A stretch of DNA of 64,000 nucleotides from Gracilaria domingensis (GCA_022539475.1 VCMS01000017.1:62001-126000), one strand, 5' to 3'; positions 40,557 to 50,870 are shown, numbered from the stretch's first letter. Translations and numbers: made by a program. The notes: generated by a model not told the origin, from the sequence alone.

Positions 40557-41195
40557 CAAATTAGATATGACGTTGAAGGTGGGCGAGTCAATCTTCACCC
40601 TATGAACACGTTCTTTTGGCGAGCCTACACGGTAGGTTCGGCAATTGCTTCTATGCTTGTCGCAATCTTCAATGTTGCAGGTCGTGAGAACTGGTATGAG
40701 AGACTGTTCGACTGTTTTCAAACGCTTACGTTTCTGTGGGTTGGTGTGTTTGGCCTCCTAAAATTAGCAAATGAAGATCCCAATATTATTCGACACACTA
40801 TCTTGGGATACAAGGTTATTCGAGATATGAATGATCTCCGAACGTTTGTCCACGTTGGCGATGATGAGTTCAAGCTTGCTTTGATCAACATGAAAAAGGA
40901 TAATATGGACTGGCTGAGCTCAGAGGATCTTTGTTACGCTAGACCGCGATGTACCGGGCATGTTAGGATTCCGGGAGGCCTTCTGGCTTCATTGGCGGTC
41001 AAAGAAGGTTTGCTGCTTTGTGAAAACGTTGCTTTCTACTTCAAACTTGGAAAAGCATTCAAGGCGAGCAAAGAAAACATCGACAAGAGCAAAGAGGTTA
41101 CTGAGGCGGAGCTATCGAGCCTCATGCCGTCGAGGATCACGCAAAATATCCTTGTTTCCGGTACCTCATATAGTGGAATACCGAATCGGTTATAG
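40557..41195 (+). pseudogene. 3' fragment of the two-exon family (copy 3)
   Basis: Similar at DNA and protein level to exon 2 of copy 1 from about 31,550 to 32,150, including the two hydrophobic segments, EDPNIIRHTILGY and MDWLSSEDLCYA. The match starts exactly at the right end of the hAT remnant, and the left side of that element shows no clear family sequence. An ATG at 40602 exists only because copy 1 has TTG there. It is probably a dead fragment, although the remaining frame is open for 198 codons. Confidence 0.75.
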
Positions 41196-41465
41196 TCCGA
41201 AAACGTGTAATGTCAGGAACTTGTCGGTGTTTGTTGGACTGTTATGTTGAAGCTAATCGCTTATGTTCTTTCGTTCTGTTTGAACCAAATTATGTTCTAT
41301 CCCGAAGATATCTTCCTTTCTGTTAGCTGTTCTTTTTAGCCACAGTAGTCAATTGTGAACAAGGATCAGCGTACGAGGCCTCGTGTAGTGCTGTCAGCTG
41401 CAGATGGCAGTCACAGAGAGTCACGATAACATCTCCGCAGTGCAAGCTTGAGGGCCACACGCACT

Positions 41466-41551
41466 GGAGCTGCCATGGCTCAGCCGGTAACCACCTTCCT
41501 GTGCTTTTTGTGTGAGCTCGCGGTCCTGGGTTCGAGCCCCGGCTCTGCTCC
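41466..41551 (+). tRNA. tRNA-like sequence (pseudo-tRNA or SINE head)
   Basis: 86 nt with a Pol III A box (TGGCTCAGCCGG) and B box (GGTTCGAGCCC). Ends GGAGCTG and CTGCTCC pair at six of seven positions, a D-stem (TGG/CCA) is present, and a GC-rich T-arm is visible. The length fits a class II tRNA (Leu/Ser), but I cannot form a clean anticodon stem, so it is more likely a tRNA-derived repeat or pseudogene. An LTR sits directly at its 3' end. Confidence 0.45.
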
Positions 41552-41777
41552 TGTAACACAATGAGGTTGGATGAAGTCTGGCCTTCTCCGATGGACGGGA
41601 AGGCCGGCTGACGCTCTCTTTATAGTAGCTGTAGCTGTCCATCTAGCTGTCAAACTAAACTAAAAAGCTAGCGGACATGTCATCACAGAGTGACCTACTG
41701 TCTCCTGCAGCATGAGCTACAGGCCGATCAAGGTGATCAGGCGTGATATTGGCTTGTAGCTTTACGTCTGTGTTACA
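41552..41777. repeat. Solo LTR, copy A (226 bp)
   Basis: Begins TGTAACACA and ends TGTGTTACA, flanked by the 5-bp duplication GCTCC (41547-41551 and 41778-41782). About 90% similar to 51071-51292. TG...CA ends with a 5-bp duplication are the marks of an LTR; a small TIR-bearing DNA element with TG ends is a less likely alternative. Confidence 0.85.
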
Positions 41778-42298
41778 GCTCCCCTCTCAGTACACCACAC
41801 CTCGATACGGCTGATCGTCGTCTGTGGCTTGGGACTTACGTGCTAGTAGCCAGCATGCAACGGTAGATAGCTTGTAGATTATACGCAGATCTCTCTCCAG
41901 ACTCCTACAGAATCAGTAGAAAGGGAACGTTAGCTGGCCATCCCCTCCATCGGAGAAGGCCAGACCACATCCAATTATCTCAGAAACGTGGTAGTTGCCG
42001 GGCACCATTCTGTGCCAGATCCACGTGGCGTACTTGTGAACTTGATGAGTAATCATATGAGTGGATTTCAATCTCAAATCCTAGACAACAGTATTGTTGC
42101 CACTAGTTCATTGGTTGGACCTTCACATATCATTTCCGCAACCGTCCCATCTCGGACCACTGAGAGAACGTCAAAGAGTCGAAATGCCACGAAAGTGGGA
42201 CGTCCACGAGCAGAGGAGAGTTGATGATGAGGATTTGCGGTGCGTTCTGAACTTCCACAGCATCTAGAAAGCATGTTTCGCGTCTGAATCAAAATCTC

Positions 42299-43291
42299 AT
42301 GACGAACAGCATGAACCAAACGCGCCATGTACGCACATACGCGTTCCTTCTCCTGTGCGTTGGAACCTGTCAAGCCCAAAATTCCTCTTTGCGATGCGAT
42401 GCATCTCCGCCGCAGGACCAGTCCCAGTCGCCGCAATTCTTATGTGACGTAGACATCACGGTGGTGCGCAATCCGGACTGCTCCGCGAACATCACAGAGC
42501 GATATCTGTTCCCATACACTACTGGGCGCGATGCGTTTCGAATCATTCCGCTCATTGAAGGGCAGCAGAGTGCCAGAGAAGTGCAGGCTACGCGTGGAAA
42601 TAACATCGTCTTCTTTGCCCGTCGTCTTAAATCTGAACTGGGCAGAAACGAAGTTAGGGTTGAGCTTCCTACTCAGCCACGCAATCAATCCGTGCTGTTC
42701 ACGGTGAAGTACATTCTGGACGCTGCCGTTACAAGGTTTACCACTGTGTGTAATGACAATACTGCTTTGCCATCAAAAGATGAGGCGGTGAACGTTATAC
42801 GTTGGCGTACAGGGTTTTGGGAACAGACGTTTGACAGAATGAACGTGTCGTTTGTCACTTCGAATAGCAGCGCATCGTTCAGCGTTGCGTCCGCGCCAAA
42901 AGGTGAAGTGCTCGCCTCGCTCCCGAATTCCACCTTCATGATGTGGCAAGATGTAAGCACGACGAGTACGTCTATTGATGTGTTTGTCGTGGAGCGGGGT
43001 ACGCAAGCATGTCCCCAGCAGCTTCGATGCTTCCCTGCAGGCGGCTCGACTACAGATGCTATCACAATAGTTGCTATTGTGGCGCCAGTGGTGTTCGTGT
43101 TCTTATGCTGTGTGGGGTTCGTGAAAGGAGCTCGATCAGACGGTGGCGGCCGCGCGAGCTCTGGTGGAGGTGGATTCAGCGGGGGTGGAGGCTCTGGCGG
43201 TGGCGGTGGCGGAGGAGGTGGAGGCGGAGGCGGAGGCGGAGGCGGAGGCGGAGGTGGGGGAGGTGGGGGAGGAGGCGGCGGAGGCGGTTGA
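42299..43291 (+). CDS. Secreted/membrane protein with DUF2207-like domain and polyglycine tail
   Basis: 330 residues. A signal peptide (TYAFLLLCVGTCQA) is followed by an extracellular beta-rich domain. There, NITERYLFPYTTGRDAFRIIPLIEG matches the start of DUF2207-type proteins. A single membrane helix (about 254-275) precedes a cytosolic tail that is almost pure Gly with a few Ser. Eight potential N-glycosylation sites (NxS/T) lie in the ectodomain. The tail is encoded by an expandable GGCGGA-type repeat, so its length may vary between individuals. A degenerate copy lies immediately downstream. Confidence 0.7.
   Translation: MTNSMNQTRHVRTYAFLLLCVGTCQAQNSSLRCDASPPQDQSQSPQFLCDVDITVVRNPDCSANITERYLFPYTTGRDAFRIIPLIEGQQSAREVQATRGNNIVFFARRLKSELGRNEVRVELPTQPRNQSVLFTVKYILDAAVTRFTTVCNDNTALPSKDEAVNVIRWRTGFWEQTFDRMNVSFVTSNSSASFSVASAPKGEVLASLPNSTFMMWQDVSTTSTSIDVFVVERGTQACPQQLRCFPAGGSTTDAITIVAIVAPVVFVFLCCVGFVKGARSDGGGRASSGGGGFSGGGGSGGGGGGGGGGGGGGGGGGGGGGGGGGGGGGG
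43191..43290 (+). repeat. Gly-coding GGT/GGC/GGA repeat
   Basis: About 100 bp of GGN triplets with an obvious GGAGGC hexamer period in the middle. It encodes the polyglycine tail of the upstream gene; ORFs on the other frames and strand are composition artefacts. Confidence 0.85.
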
Positions 43292-43489
43292 GCGCTGCGA
43301 GAAAAGTTTTGGTCGAACGGGGCAAACTCAAAAGCTTTCGAAAAATGCAAACTAGTTTCAAAAATACAAGAAAAGCAACCAGTACCCATGTTGTATTAGC
43401 CGAAACCATTTGAACACTTGGCACAACTACATCCAATCAATGGAAAGAAATTAAGGGAGATCGCTATTCGAGTGGACACGTGTGCACGT

Positions 43490-44330
43490 TCCAATATGAC
43501 CATAACCTTCTCAGCGGGGATGAGCTCGACCGACGTCTCCTCCAGCTACGAAGGCAGCGCCTTTTCACGCATGAGACTGATCCTGCGGACCAGTCTCAGT
43601 CGCCGCAACTCTTTTTCCGATGCAGACACCCAGTCGTGCGCGATTTGGACTCCTCTGTGAACGTCACAGAACGAGATCTGTTCCTATATCCCACACACTA
43701 CTGGACGCGATGCGTTACGACTCATTCCTCTAATTGTGGCTCAGCAGTTTAACATAAACGTATTGGCGAACAGCGGCAATCGTACCATATGCAATGCCAG
43801 TCGCCTTCAACCTGAGTGTGACAAAAACCAAGTGATAGTAAACATGCTTGATTAGAAACAAAGTCATACTGTTTTCCTTACCTTTCACGACATTCTAAAC
43901 GCCGCTGTCACAAGATTTACTAACGTATGTGCGGGGACAAACTGCTGAGCCGCCGGATAACGAGACGGTGAATGTCATACGTTTGTGAACCGGGTTTCGC
44001 AACCCGATTTTCAACAGAATGGGAGTATCTTTTGTCACCGCCAACCCCAACGAAATGTTATGCGTTTCGTCGGCGCTGAGTGGTCTAGTGTAGCTTCTTC
44101 TCGCCAAAACTCTATAAACCTCATGTGGCGAGACGTGTCTACGACCGATAAAGCCTTTGATATGCTTGTTATGAAGCGAGGTGCACAACCATGTCCGAGC
44201 TATATCAAGACCGGATTGCTGTGGACGAGCCCTGAGGCACGCTTGTATCTCAGGAGCAGGCTGCTGAGAGAGTTCGATTGCAGCGGAGAAATTCGAGGCA
44301 CGGACTCGCGTTGCATAGAATGGTGAGCAA
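43490..44330 (+). pseudogene. Chimeric pseudogene: DUF2207-like remnant joined to a GH16-like fragment
   Basis: From about 43,560 the DNA matches the upstream DUF2207-like gene (GACCAGTCTCAGTCGCCGCAA against GACCAGTCCCAGTCGCCGCAA). Degraded equivalents follow of VRNPDCSANITERYLFPYT and of WQDVSTTSTSIDVFVVERG, the latter as MWRDVSTTDKAFDMLVMKRG. Near 44,205 the match switches to the C-terminal part of the GH16 gene downstream: GLLWTSPEARLYLRSRLLREFD against GLLWTSTQICWYLNDTLVRECD. Several stops and shifts show it is not functional. Confidence 0.7.
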
Positions 44331-45672
44331 TAGGGTCGAATGGGCAAAACTTTCCCAGCAGTTTTGAGTGCGAGCGCGGGTAGGGAGTTTGCCGAAGAGA
44401 CGTGGACGTGGCGCGCGAAGAGCGAGGGGCCTGTCATCCAAGATTTGGAGCTGAGTCAATTACAGTAAGATCTGTAAGATCCGACACCGCTCTTTCCAAG
44501 GCAAACTGGCCATCCTGGCTCTCTGTCGTGATGACCGCTACACGTAGTTTGAAAGGCACACGAGTGCAACGTGCATCAGTGTCATGCGTGGAAGGTGCCC
44601 TGGTTCGTCAGCGGGAGATGGGATTCACGCATTTCAGAGGTGTTCAGCTTGTACCGCCCGTCGTGATCTTGAAGAAAGTTATCGGCATACTGATTATGCT
44701 TAGTTGTAGATGCGAAGAACGCAGTTACTAGAAGGGCGCGGAGCATGTTGTTTTCGTTGGGAGTGGTTTGGTGTTTGAAAGAGAGCGCAAACAGGAAGAG
44801 ATTCAGCATTGACAGTGGCCGCTTGTACAGTCGCCACCCTCCTTCAGTTCTTGGGACGGACCATATCGTGAGCTGTGCGGTGTGCACTCCATGTGGGGGT
44901 CCGCGTGGATTTGCTCCACCTTCAGGGTGATAGACCAATGAGAAAGTCGTGTCAGCAGCTGTAGAAGGTAGGGTTAGAACGAGAGACAACGGGAGACAGC
45001 GTAGACATAATGTTGCATTGTGAAGCACCTTGAAAACTGAAGCGCACCGCTGGCGGGACAACACACGGCTCATGTGATAGCCTCCGTCCATCTCGCCGCT
45101 ACCCAAGTCTCTCCAAGGTTCTTTCATACGCTCATGTCAAGCAGACTGTGTATAAACATATCTCGTGAGTGCGTTCTGTCCGCTGTCGTGATCTGCTTTT
45201 CATGCATTGGGTTGCATTCGTGCTCCACTGTTCGAATCCATGAATGTCTAAGGTCCCACCCTTCTCAACTACGATACTTCGCAAGCTCCAAGATGTTCAC
45301 TCTCACAAGAGTGGCTTGTCAATACCAGAGCACAAAAGAAACTCCGGCATAGGTTATAAATAAATAATTCAGAAGTTTCCCACTCATTTCGACTTAATGT
45401 CCAGAATTTATCACTTTATTTTTTTTTATTCGCAAGACGGGGCTTATAGTAGCTTGGAGTGGATATGCAGCTCCTTGGATGCAGTTAAACGTTAATGACG
45501 GTCTTTTGCAATATCGTCGTCTTTCTGGAAGTAGAGCAGCTTCCCTTTGCGTCAACTCCTTGTGGTCGGATAATATCTGGAATATAATTCCGTCAGTTGG
45601 CAGCCAATCACGACTAGACATCTGATCATTTTCTTATCTTGGAGCGTCCTTCTTCCGTTTTACATCAATATC
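44331..45672. other. Intergenic, possible upstream exon of the GH16 gene
   Basis: No gene is firmly supported. A plus-strand ORF near 45,134 starts with a hydrophobic stretch (VLSAVVICFSCIGLHS) that could be a signal peptide for the next gene, but the splice path is not clear. Confidence 0.35.
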
Positions 45673-46824
45673 GTGCTACATCGAGATCGAGCTCGGCTTG
45701 TCTCAAGTTTAGACCAGGGTCCAATCATATCACTTTTTCAGATCTTTAACGCTGCCTTTCTTCAAGGTCTGCTTAAGCATATAAACGCACCTGGGTTCGG
45801 GCCCCGTCTGTCGAATGAGTCGGGCGAAGCAGCCTGTGTTGCTGCTACGCATTTTTTCTCTTCAAGTGGTATCGAAAGACCAGCCATGAACTTGTTACAT
45901 ACTTTCCCTCCCAAATGGAAGGATACGGGAGACTGCCCAGCAGTTATGCCTCTCCCAGAAATGAAAGAGGTTCCGAATCTTGTCAATGGACATAAAGACC
46001 TGCCACCGAGCTACATTTTGGAGCAGGCACCGGAAAACATGGAATGGGTGAAGAAATACAACTTCTCTTCCGAGTTCAACACCGAAAGCGAGCACGAAAT
46101 AGTTCCAATGAAGCAGCTCAGCCGATGGACGACGGACAATCACTGGAAAGGGCGCTTCCCTGCCATGTTCGATGGAAACAATGTCACCTTTGACGGAAAT
46201 TCAATGATTCTAAAGGCTTGTCCACACACCACTCCGACGTCAGGCTTTCTCCAAGTGTTTGGCGAAAAGAAACGAACGGCTATCGACGAGAGATTGAGAG
46301 CGGCACAGCGCTTTTACACGGGCTCTTTTGTCAGAAGCAAGTCGACCATCACGTACGGATACTTTGAAACTATGGTCAAACTGGGCGACTGCGGACTTTC
46401 GAGCGCATTCTGGCTCAAGGAACGCGGTGGAAGAGAACGTGAAATCGACGTGTTTGAGTACAGCACGAGCGCCAACCGCGACGAAGCTCGACGCCGACCG
46501 TTGGCGCACCAGTTCCTGATGAACCTGCATTCGTTTGAAAGACGCGGGAAGCTGTGCACGGACCATGACCACTCGAGGTCGGTGAATGTGGACGCGGACC
46601 TGAGCAAGCAGGATTTGAAAGTGGGACTGCTGTGGACCAGCACGCAGATATGCTGGTATCTGAACGACACGCTGGTGAGAGAGTGCGACCATGCGGGCGA
46701 GTTTCGGAACGCGAAGATGCGGGTGCAGTTTGATCGGGAGTACTTCAACTGGCTTGGAGACCCGTGCGATGGTGACGCGTACGGCGACTTTGAGGTGAAG
46801 TACATTCGCACGTGGCAACTGTAA
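45673..46824 (+). CDS. Glycoside hydrolase family 16 enzyme
   Basis: Up to 383 residues. The catalytic motif EIDVFE (Glu257, Asp259, Glu262 counted from 45673) is the beta-bulge GH16 signature found in agarases and carrageenases; Glu257 would be the nucleophile and Glu262 the acid/base. Other GH16 marks are YGYFETMVKLGDCGLSSAFWL before it and GLLWTSTQICWYLND after it. An alternative ATG at 45886 begins just before conserved-looking sequence. The first 70 residues are doubtful, since acceptor-like sites lie at about 45,740 and 45,862, so an upstream exon with the signal peptide is likely. It probably cleaves or remodels galactans in the wall. Confidence 0.82.
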   Translation: MLHRDRARLVSSLDQGPIISLFQIFNAAFLQGLLKHINAPGFGPRLSNESGEAACVAATHFFSSSGIERPAMNLLHTFPPKWKDTGDCPAVMPLPEMKEVPNLVNGHKDLPPSYILEQAPENMEWVKKYNFSSEFNTESEHEIVPMKQLSRWTTDNHWKGRFPAMFDGNNVTFDGNSMILKACPHTTPTSGFLQVFGEKKRTAIDERLRAAQRFYTGSFVRSKSTITYGYFETMVKLGDCGLSSAFWLKERGGREREIDVFEYSTSANRDEARRRPLAHQFLMNLHSFERRGKLCTDHDHSRSVNVDADLSKQDLKVGLLWTSTQICWYLNDTLVRECDHAGEFRNAKMRVQFDREYFNWLGDPCDGDAYGDFEVKYIRTWQL

Positions 46825-47192
46825 GTACTTGGGCATTTGAGTTTGCTAGCTTTCCAGAGCGCTCTCGACCGACATCTGACTCGTTTTCTGCGTTGCGTTG
46901 ATCTTTGCGAGAACAGCAAGAAGAGCTCTGTGGAAAGGTTGAAGGAACGCGTGAAAACGGTGACGAGCAATTTGACGACTACGAGCGACGCCAAGAAAAT
47001 AGATGACAAGACTGCATCCACTTGACGCACGAGGCCGGAGGCGTAAGTGGACACGAACAATACCTGGCAGAGTGGCATGCGTGTATTTCGCACAATACTT
47101 TTCGGAACAGCTAGTCCAAAATTATATTTTTTCTTGCAACGCGCCTTCGGCTGCGGCTGCCCAGCACGCGACGCGCGGCGCGGCTGCTGACA

Positions 47193-47570
47193 GTGGCTGC
47201 CGCCACCACATGCGCCACCTGCACCACTTGGCACCAATCGCCCCTGCGCCCGCGGCCGCCACTCTCGCCACTCTCGCCACTCTCGCCACTGCCTCCGCCG
47301 CCGCTCCCCCCGCTGCCACCGCCCCCGCCTCCACCACTCGCGAGGGCGTCGGTAGATGCAGCACAAGCCGAAATGTTGCACGCGTCACTTGGCGTAGCAT
47401 GTCGCAGCTGCGCAGCGGCGTTGTCACGTCCCTTCCCAGTGCAAAACGAATGCCTCACCGACGTGTGCAGGTCATGTGCCTCACCGCCTAATAAGAAGCA
47501 GTTGCTCCTTCGTTTGGGAAAGTCCAGTGCTTCGGCGCAGCCCGTGCCGCGATTCCCATCTCCTAGCTAG
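47193..47570 (+). CDS. Possible Pro-rich, Cys-containing protein (weak)
   Basis: The plus-strand frame has TTCATC near the start, a Leu/Ser/Pro linker (PLSPLSPLSPLPPPP...) and then ACRSCAAAL and CLTDVCRSCASPP. Cys-flanked proline-rich linkers are usual in wall proteins. The only start is GTG at 47193, the frame is open further upstream, and the region is GC-rich, so composition alone could explain it. Confidence 0.2.
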   Translation: MAAATTCATCTTWHQSPLRPRPPLSPLSPLSPLPPPPLPPLPPPPPPPLARASVDAAQAEMLHASLGVACRSCAAALSRPFPVQNECLTDVCRSCASPPNKKQLLLRLGKSSASAQPVPRFPSPS

Positions 47571-47785
47571 CGGCATCGGCGCCGCCACCGTCGCTTTTCC
47601 ATCAGTAAAGCTTGGCGGATCGTTGACCGCGTGCGGCACAGCCAACTCCGAGACGATCAGCGTTTCGATTTTGCCACATGTCGTAAGTGATACTTATACA
47701 GTTCATGTGCAGCTTGCAATGATTTCCACATCATTGCGTAGTACCCAGGGGTAAGGATACTGTTCTTGACGTATTGCAATCAAGC

Positions 47786-47944
47786 GTGCCAAATCTCGGG
47801 GTGAGATCGGATACGTGGTGAAAGCGTGAAAAGTGTTATGGCCGTTTGTAATAGCAGTACCAAATCTACGGGCGAGATCGGTGAATGATTTTTGCGTAGT
47901 GAAAGAGTCAGCAACGTTAAGGGTATCCGCCGTTTGTAATAGCA
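47786..47944. repeat. Imperfect tandem duplication (about 71 and 88 bp)
   Basis: Two units each begin with CCAAATCT-C/A-CGGG-T/C-GAGATCGG, carry GTGAAAG-C/A-GT in the middle and end with CCGTTTGTAATAGCA. The second is about 17 bp longer. Confidence 0.65.
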
Positions 47945-48245
47945 AAGCTCCCACAACTCAGAAAAACTGTAAATAATAAACATTGGATTTCTCGATACAA
48001 AAAGATAAAATCCTAAGTATTTACTAAATACTATTTAGACAGTCCCGGAGGTCTCTAAATATTTATTTATAAGTAAAATAAAATGTAATTGACAAATTGA
48101 TATAGCTTTTCCGTCTATTTCTTTTTGGATTCTACTACATGAACAACAAGTTTGCTCCCGAACGCCGGTCGCAGAGCATGCCCCACTCGCCCGCTCTTCC
48201 TCCCTCCCGAGCAAGCCGTCCATCGCGTCATGGTCGACTTTAGTC
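47945..48245. other. Promoter region of the glycosyltransferase-like gene
   Basis: AT-rich up to about 48,130, then C-rich just before the ATG. No gene seen. Confidence 0.4.
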
Positions 48246-49643
48246 ATGAAAACCCGTTTGGCTGCTACCTCAGTGCCAGCACTCATTTGGCTGTACATCT
48301 TTCTCCTTTCTTTCTCTTTAGCTACTATCCTCACGGGTGAAGTCACCCGCACCCGATTCCATTTTAAGTCGTTGTTCAAAACAAAGCCCTCCCCATCTGC
48401 AACTGGAGCGTTTCCCTTCGAGACTTTCTCCGTTCATCAGGTGCACTCCGGAAACCCCCCTGATCCTCAATTCGCACCCAAACTACACGCGTTTCTGAAC
48501 ATCACCATCACGCAGTACATCACCTGGCATCAGCAGCAACGCCATCTATGTGAAGTGGACCCCGCTTACGCTCGGTCCATCCCCATTCTGGTCTCCCGCA
48601 ACAACGGTTACGCTGGGGTGGGCGACCGGATTCGCGGCATTCTGTACAGCTATCTCATCGCCGTAGCGTCTAAACGTCTTTTTCTAATCGACTGGCAGGA
48701 GCCGATCCCCATCGCCAACGCGCTGCCAAGCCCACCTCAACATAATTTTACCTACGATCGCGCCTTGTTCACGTCCGGAGAGCATGAAGAGTTGGTCATA
48801 GATGGGCCTGCTAGATACAGAAAATTGGACGTGTACTTCTCATCGTCGCGCGTGCTTGTCAATAGGAAGCCCAACCCGTTCGATTTCAAGCGCTTCTTCG
48901 CCCTCTACGATCGTTATCCCGATCTCGATCTATCGAGCAAGGTAACTGAGGCCGGCCTGAAGGACTTTCGACCGGTGCGGGAAGAGGTTGCGCCATTCAT
49001 TCTGAAAGCTCTGTTCAAGACGTCGCCGTCGGTACGCAGTTCGCTTCAAAAGCTAAGGCCGTTCTCGTATGGGAAGCCTTTCATATCTCTGCACGCCCGT
49101 CTCGGACACGGTGTGGGCGAGGAATGGGGGCGCTTTAATTTCGAAAACAAGGGCCTCGACCTTCGTTCCGCATCCATGTGCATCGGGTCTTTGGCTGCCT
49201 CCATGGCTCAACAGCGTGGTCTCGATCGAGTGTTCGTGGCAACGGACACGGAGCGAGCTCGAGAGTGGCTCGAGGCGGGAGTGCACTCTGTGTTACCGAA
49301 AGCACAAGTTGCTCAAAGCTCGATTAATGCCACCCATATCAAGGCATTGCATCAGAACAAACGGTCCTCTGAAGCTTCGACGAGGCTCCGAAAGTTTGAG
49401 GAGGTGTTCTTGGATCTCGGTCTGCTGGCAATGGCGGAATCGATGGTGTTTTTCCGCTCCGGCTTTGCGCAGGTCGCGGTGTGGTTCGGGGCGATGACTG
49501 ACTCGGTGCTGGTGGATGTGGACGACTGCGCACAGATGGTGCGAAGCAGCGAAAATGGTACAGAATTGCTGGATTGGAACTATTCACGGGCTTTCAAAGA
49601 GCTGGTTGGGGGATACTTGCAAGTTGAGAAAGCAGGGCGATGA
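48246..49643 (+). CDS. Type II membrane fucosyltransferase-like glycosyltransferase
   Basis: 465 residues. A short basic N-terminus (MKTRLA) precedes one signal anchor (about 12-30), then a lumenal domain, the usual Golgi glycosyltransferase layout. NNGYAGVGDRIRGILYSYLIA (about 119-139) and RLFLIDW resemble the first nucleotide-sugar block of O-fucosyltransferase/GT37-type enzymes. ISLHARLG (280-287) matches their HxRxG-type motif, and VFVATDTERAREWL (329-342) matches the later VATD motif. Three NxT/S sites are present. Substrate unknown; possibly wall polysaccharide or protein fucosylation. Confidence 0.65.
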   Translation: MKTRLAATSVPALIWLYIFLLSFSLATILTGEVTRTRFHFKSLFKTKPSPSATGAFPFETFSVHQVHSGNPPDPQFAPKLHAFLNITITQYITWHQQQRHLCEVDPAYARSIPILVSRNNGYAGVGDRIRGILYSYLIAVASKRLFLIDWQEPIPIANALPSPPQHNFTYDRALFTSGEHEELVIDGPARYRKLDVYFSSSRVLVNRKPNPFDFKRFFALYDRYPDLDLSSKVTEAGLKDFRPVREEVAPFILKALFKTSPSVRSSLQKLRPFSYGKPFISLHARLGHGVGEEWGRFNFENKGLDLRSASMCIGSLAASMAQQRGLDRVFVATDTERAREWLEAGVHSVLPKAQVAQSSINATHIKALHQNKRSSEASTRLRKFEEVFLDLGLLAMAESMVFFRSGFAQVAVWFGAMTDSVLVDVDDCAQMVRSSENGTELLDWNYSRAFKELVGGYLQVEKAGR

Positions 49644-49945
49644 GGGCGAGATATGAACACAGTAGGCTCATTCAAGAAGACTGTGCAATGAAGAGAAGCT
49701 TTTGTGGAGATTTTTGGACGGAGCACAACAGAGCAAGGAAGAGCACTCTAATTTGTTCGTTATGCTCGGGACTGAAACGAGTGGACCTCCAAGACGTGCC
49801 CGCCAGCTTGTGGCACTTGTCAAGCAGCATGCGGTTTGCATATGGATGAACACAGAGCGCGCGAGGATGGGCATGAACGTGCTGCAAAGAACAAACAGAT
49901 GTCTGCAAAGTTTGCTGCGTTTAGGACAACGGGAAGGACACGGTT

Positions 49946-50720
49946 TCAGAAGGGTCTTTCCTCAAAGTGCGCAGTTTTCGAAGCCACACTCCAAAGTCGG
50001 ACGGATCGGCAAAGCTGAAGTGGGCGACAGACACGGCAACGGCGGCGTCGATTGGCATACGACATGGCCATCGGGTCGTGCTTCACCAACCTGCAGCCTC
50101 TCCCTCGCCAGCCGTGGTTGAAGAGGTCGGACGCGACGTAGATCGGGAGCTGCTTGGCCTCGGCGGTGTCAACCAAGACGAGCACGCACGCGGACGGCCA
50201 CTGCTTGAACGCGCGCTAGGCACGCGCGGCGTGCGGCAACGTGTACGCGTTGGCGGCGTGCAGGCGCAGCGCCACGAACCGCTGGGCGCCGACGCGTTCA
50301 CGTACGACTGTAAGGCGTGCTTACGCACGTTGGCCACCGCCGCCGCCACGCAGCGCGCGCACGCGATGCGCGCCGGCGGCGCGACGCGCGCGCGGACATC
50401 GCGAGTGCGCCGCAGCGCGGCGGAGTCGAAGTGCGCCGACGCGCACAGCGGCGAGAGCCGCTGCTGGCGGGACATGCGCGGGAATGAGCGGCGCAGCGAC
50501 AGCTTGGGAGCGGTACTGCACCTGAGCGGCTCGAGCAGCGTGAAGGTGGCGTTCTGCGCGACGGGGACCAGCCGGCACCAGCCGGCGAAGCATGTTTCTG
50601 CACGTCGACCATGCGCTGCCAGCCGCCGGGCGGCAGCAGGCGGTGGAGCGGCGCGTCGGAGCGCGGCAGCGGCGGCGGCAGCAGCGACGACTCGCGCGTG
50701 TTGCGCGCGTTCCGACGCAA
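49946..50720 (-). pseudogene. GC-rich degenerate gene in shifting frames
   Basis: The minus strand has a coding-like stretch at 50185-49946 (VLVDTAEAKQLPIYVASDLFNHGWRG, then VKHDPMAMSYANRRRRC). It seems to continue upstream through other frames (RFVALRLHAANAYTLPHAAR; LPRSDAPLHRLLPPGGWQRMVDV). Several frame changes within 800 bp suggest decay. Base composition resembles the 24.5-29.8 kb island and differs sharply from both neighbours. No family recognised. Confidence 0.35.
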
Positions 50721-50798
50721 GGCGGCCGCGCCAGCGGACGCTCATCGCGCGCCGTGACCGCGCCGCCAACGAGCGTGCGCAAGTCAATTCTGCCAGCG

Positions 50799-50870
50799 TG
50801 TACACGCAGCAGCCATGTACACGGTGCCGCCGTGTACACGGTGCAGGCGTGTACAAGGTGCAGCTGCGTT
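50799..50870. repeat. GTGTACACGGTGC tandem repeat
   Basis: Four imperfect head-to-tail units of about 17 bp built on GTGTACACGGTGC-x4. GTGTACAC is itself palindromic. Confidence 0.7.

Noticed and set aside
42685-43389. 234-residue minus-strand polyproline ORF
   Set aside because: Antisense of the Gly-coding repeat; polyproline is the complement of GGN codons.
44582-45127. 181-residue minus-strand ORF
   Set aside because: No domain, no signal, and composition changes along its length; possibly pieces of decayed sequence, but nothing to support a gene.
46314-47381. 355-residue minus-strand ORF
   Set aside because: Antisense to the GH16 catalytic domain, then a GC-rich low-complexity stretch; no domain recognised.
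47111-47458. Gly/Ser-rich minus-strand ORF
   Set aside because: The Gly-rich part is complementary to a proline-rich plus-strand frame, and neither frame has independent support; only the plus frame is listed, at low confidence.
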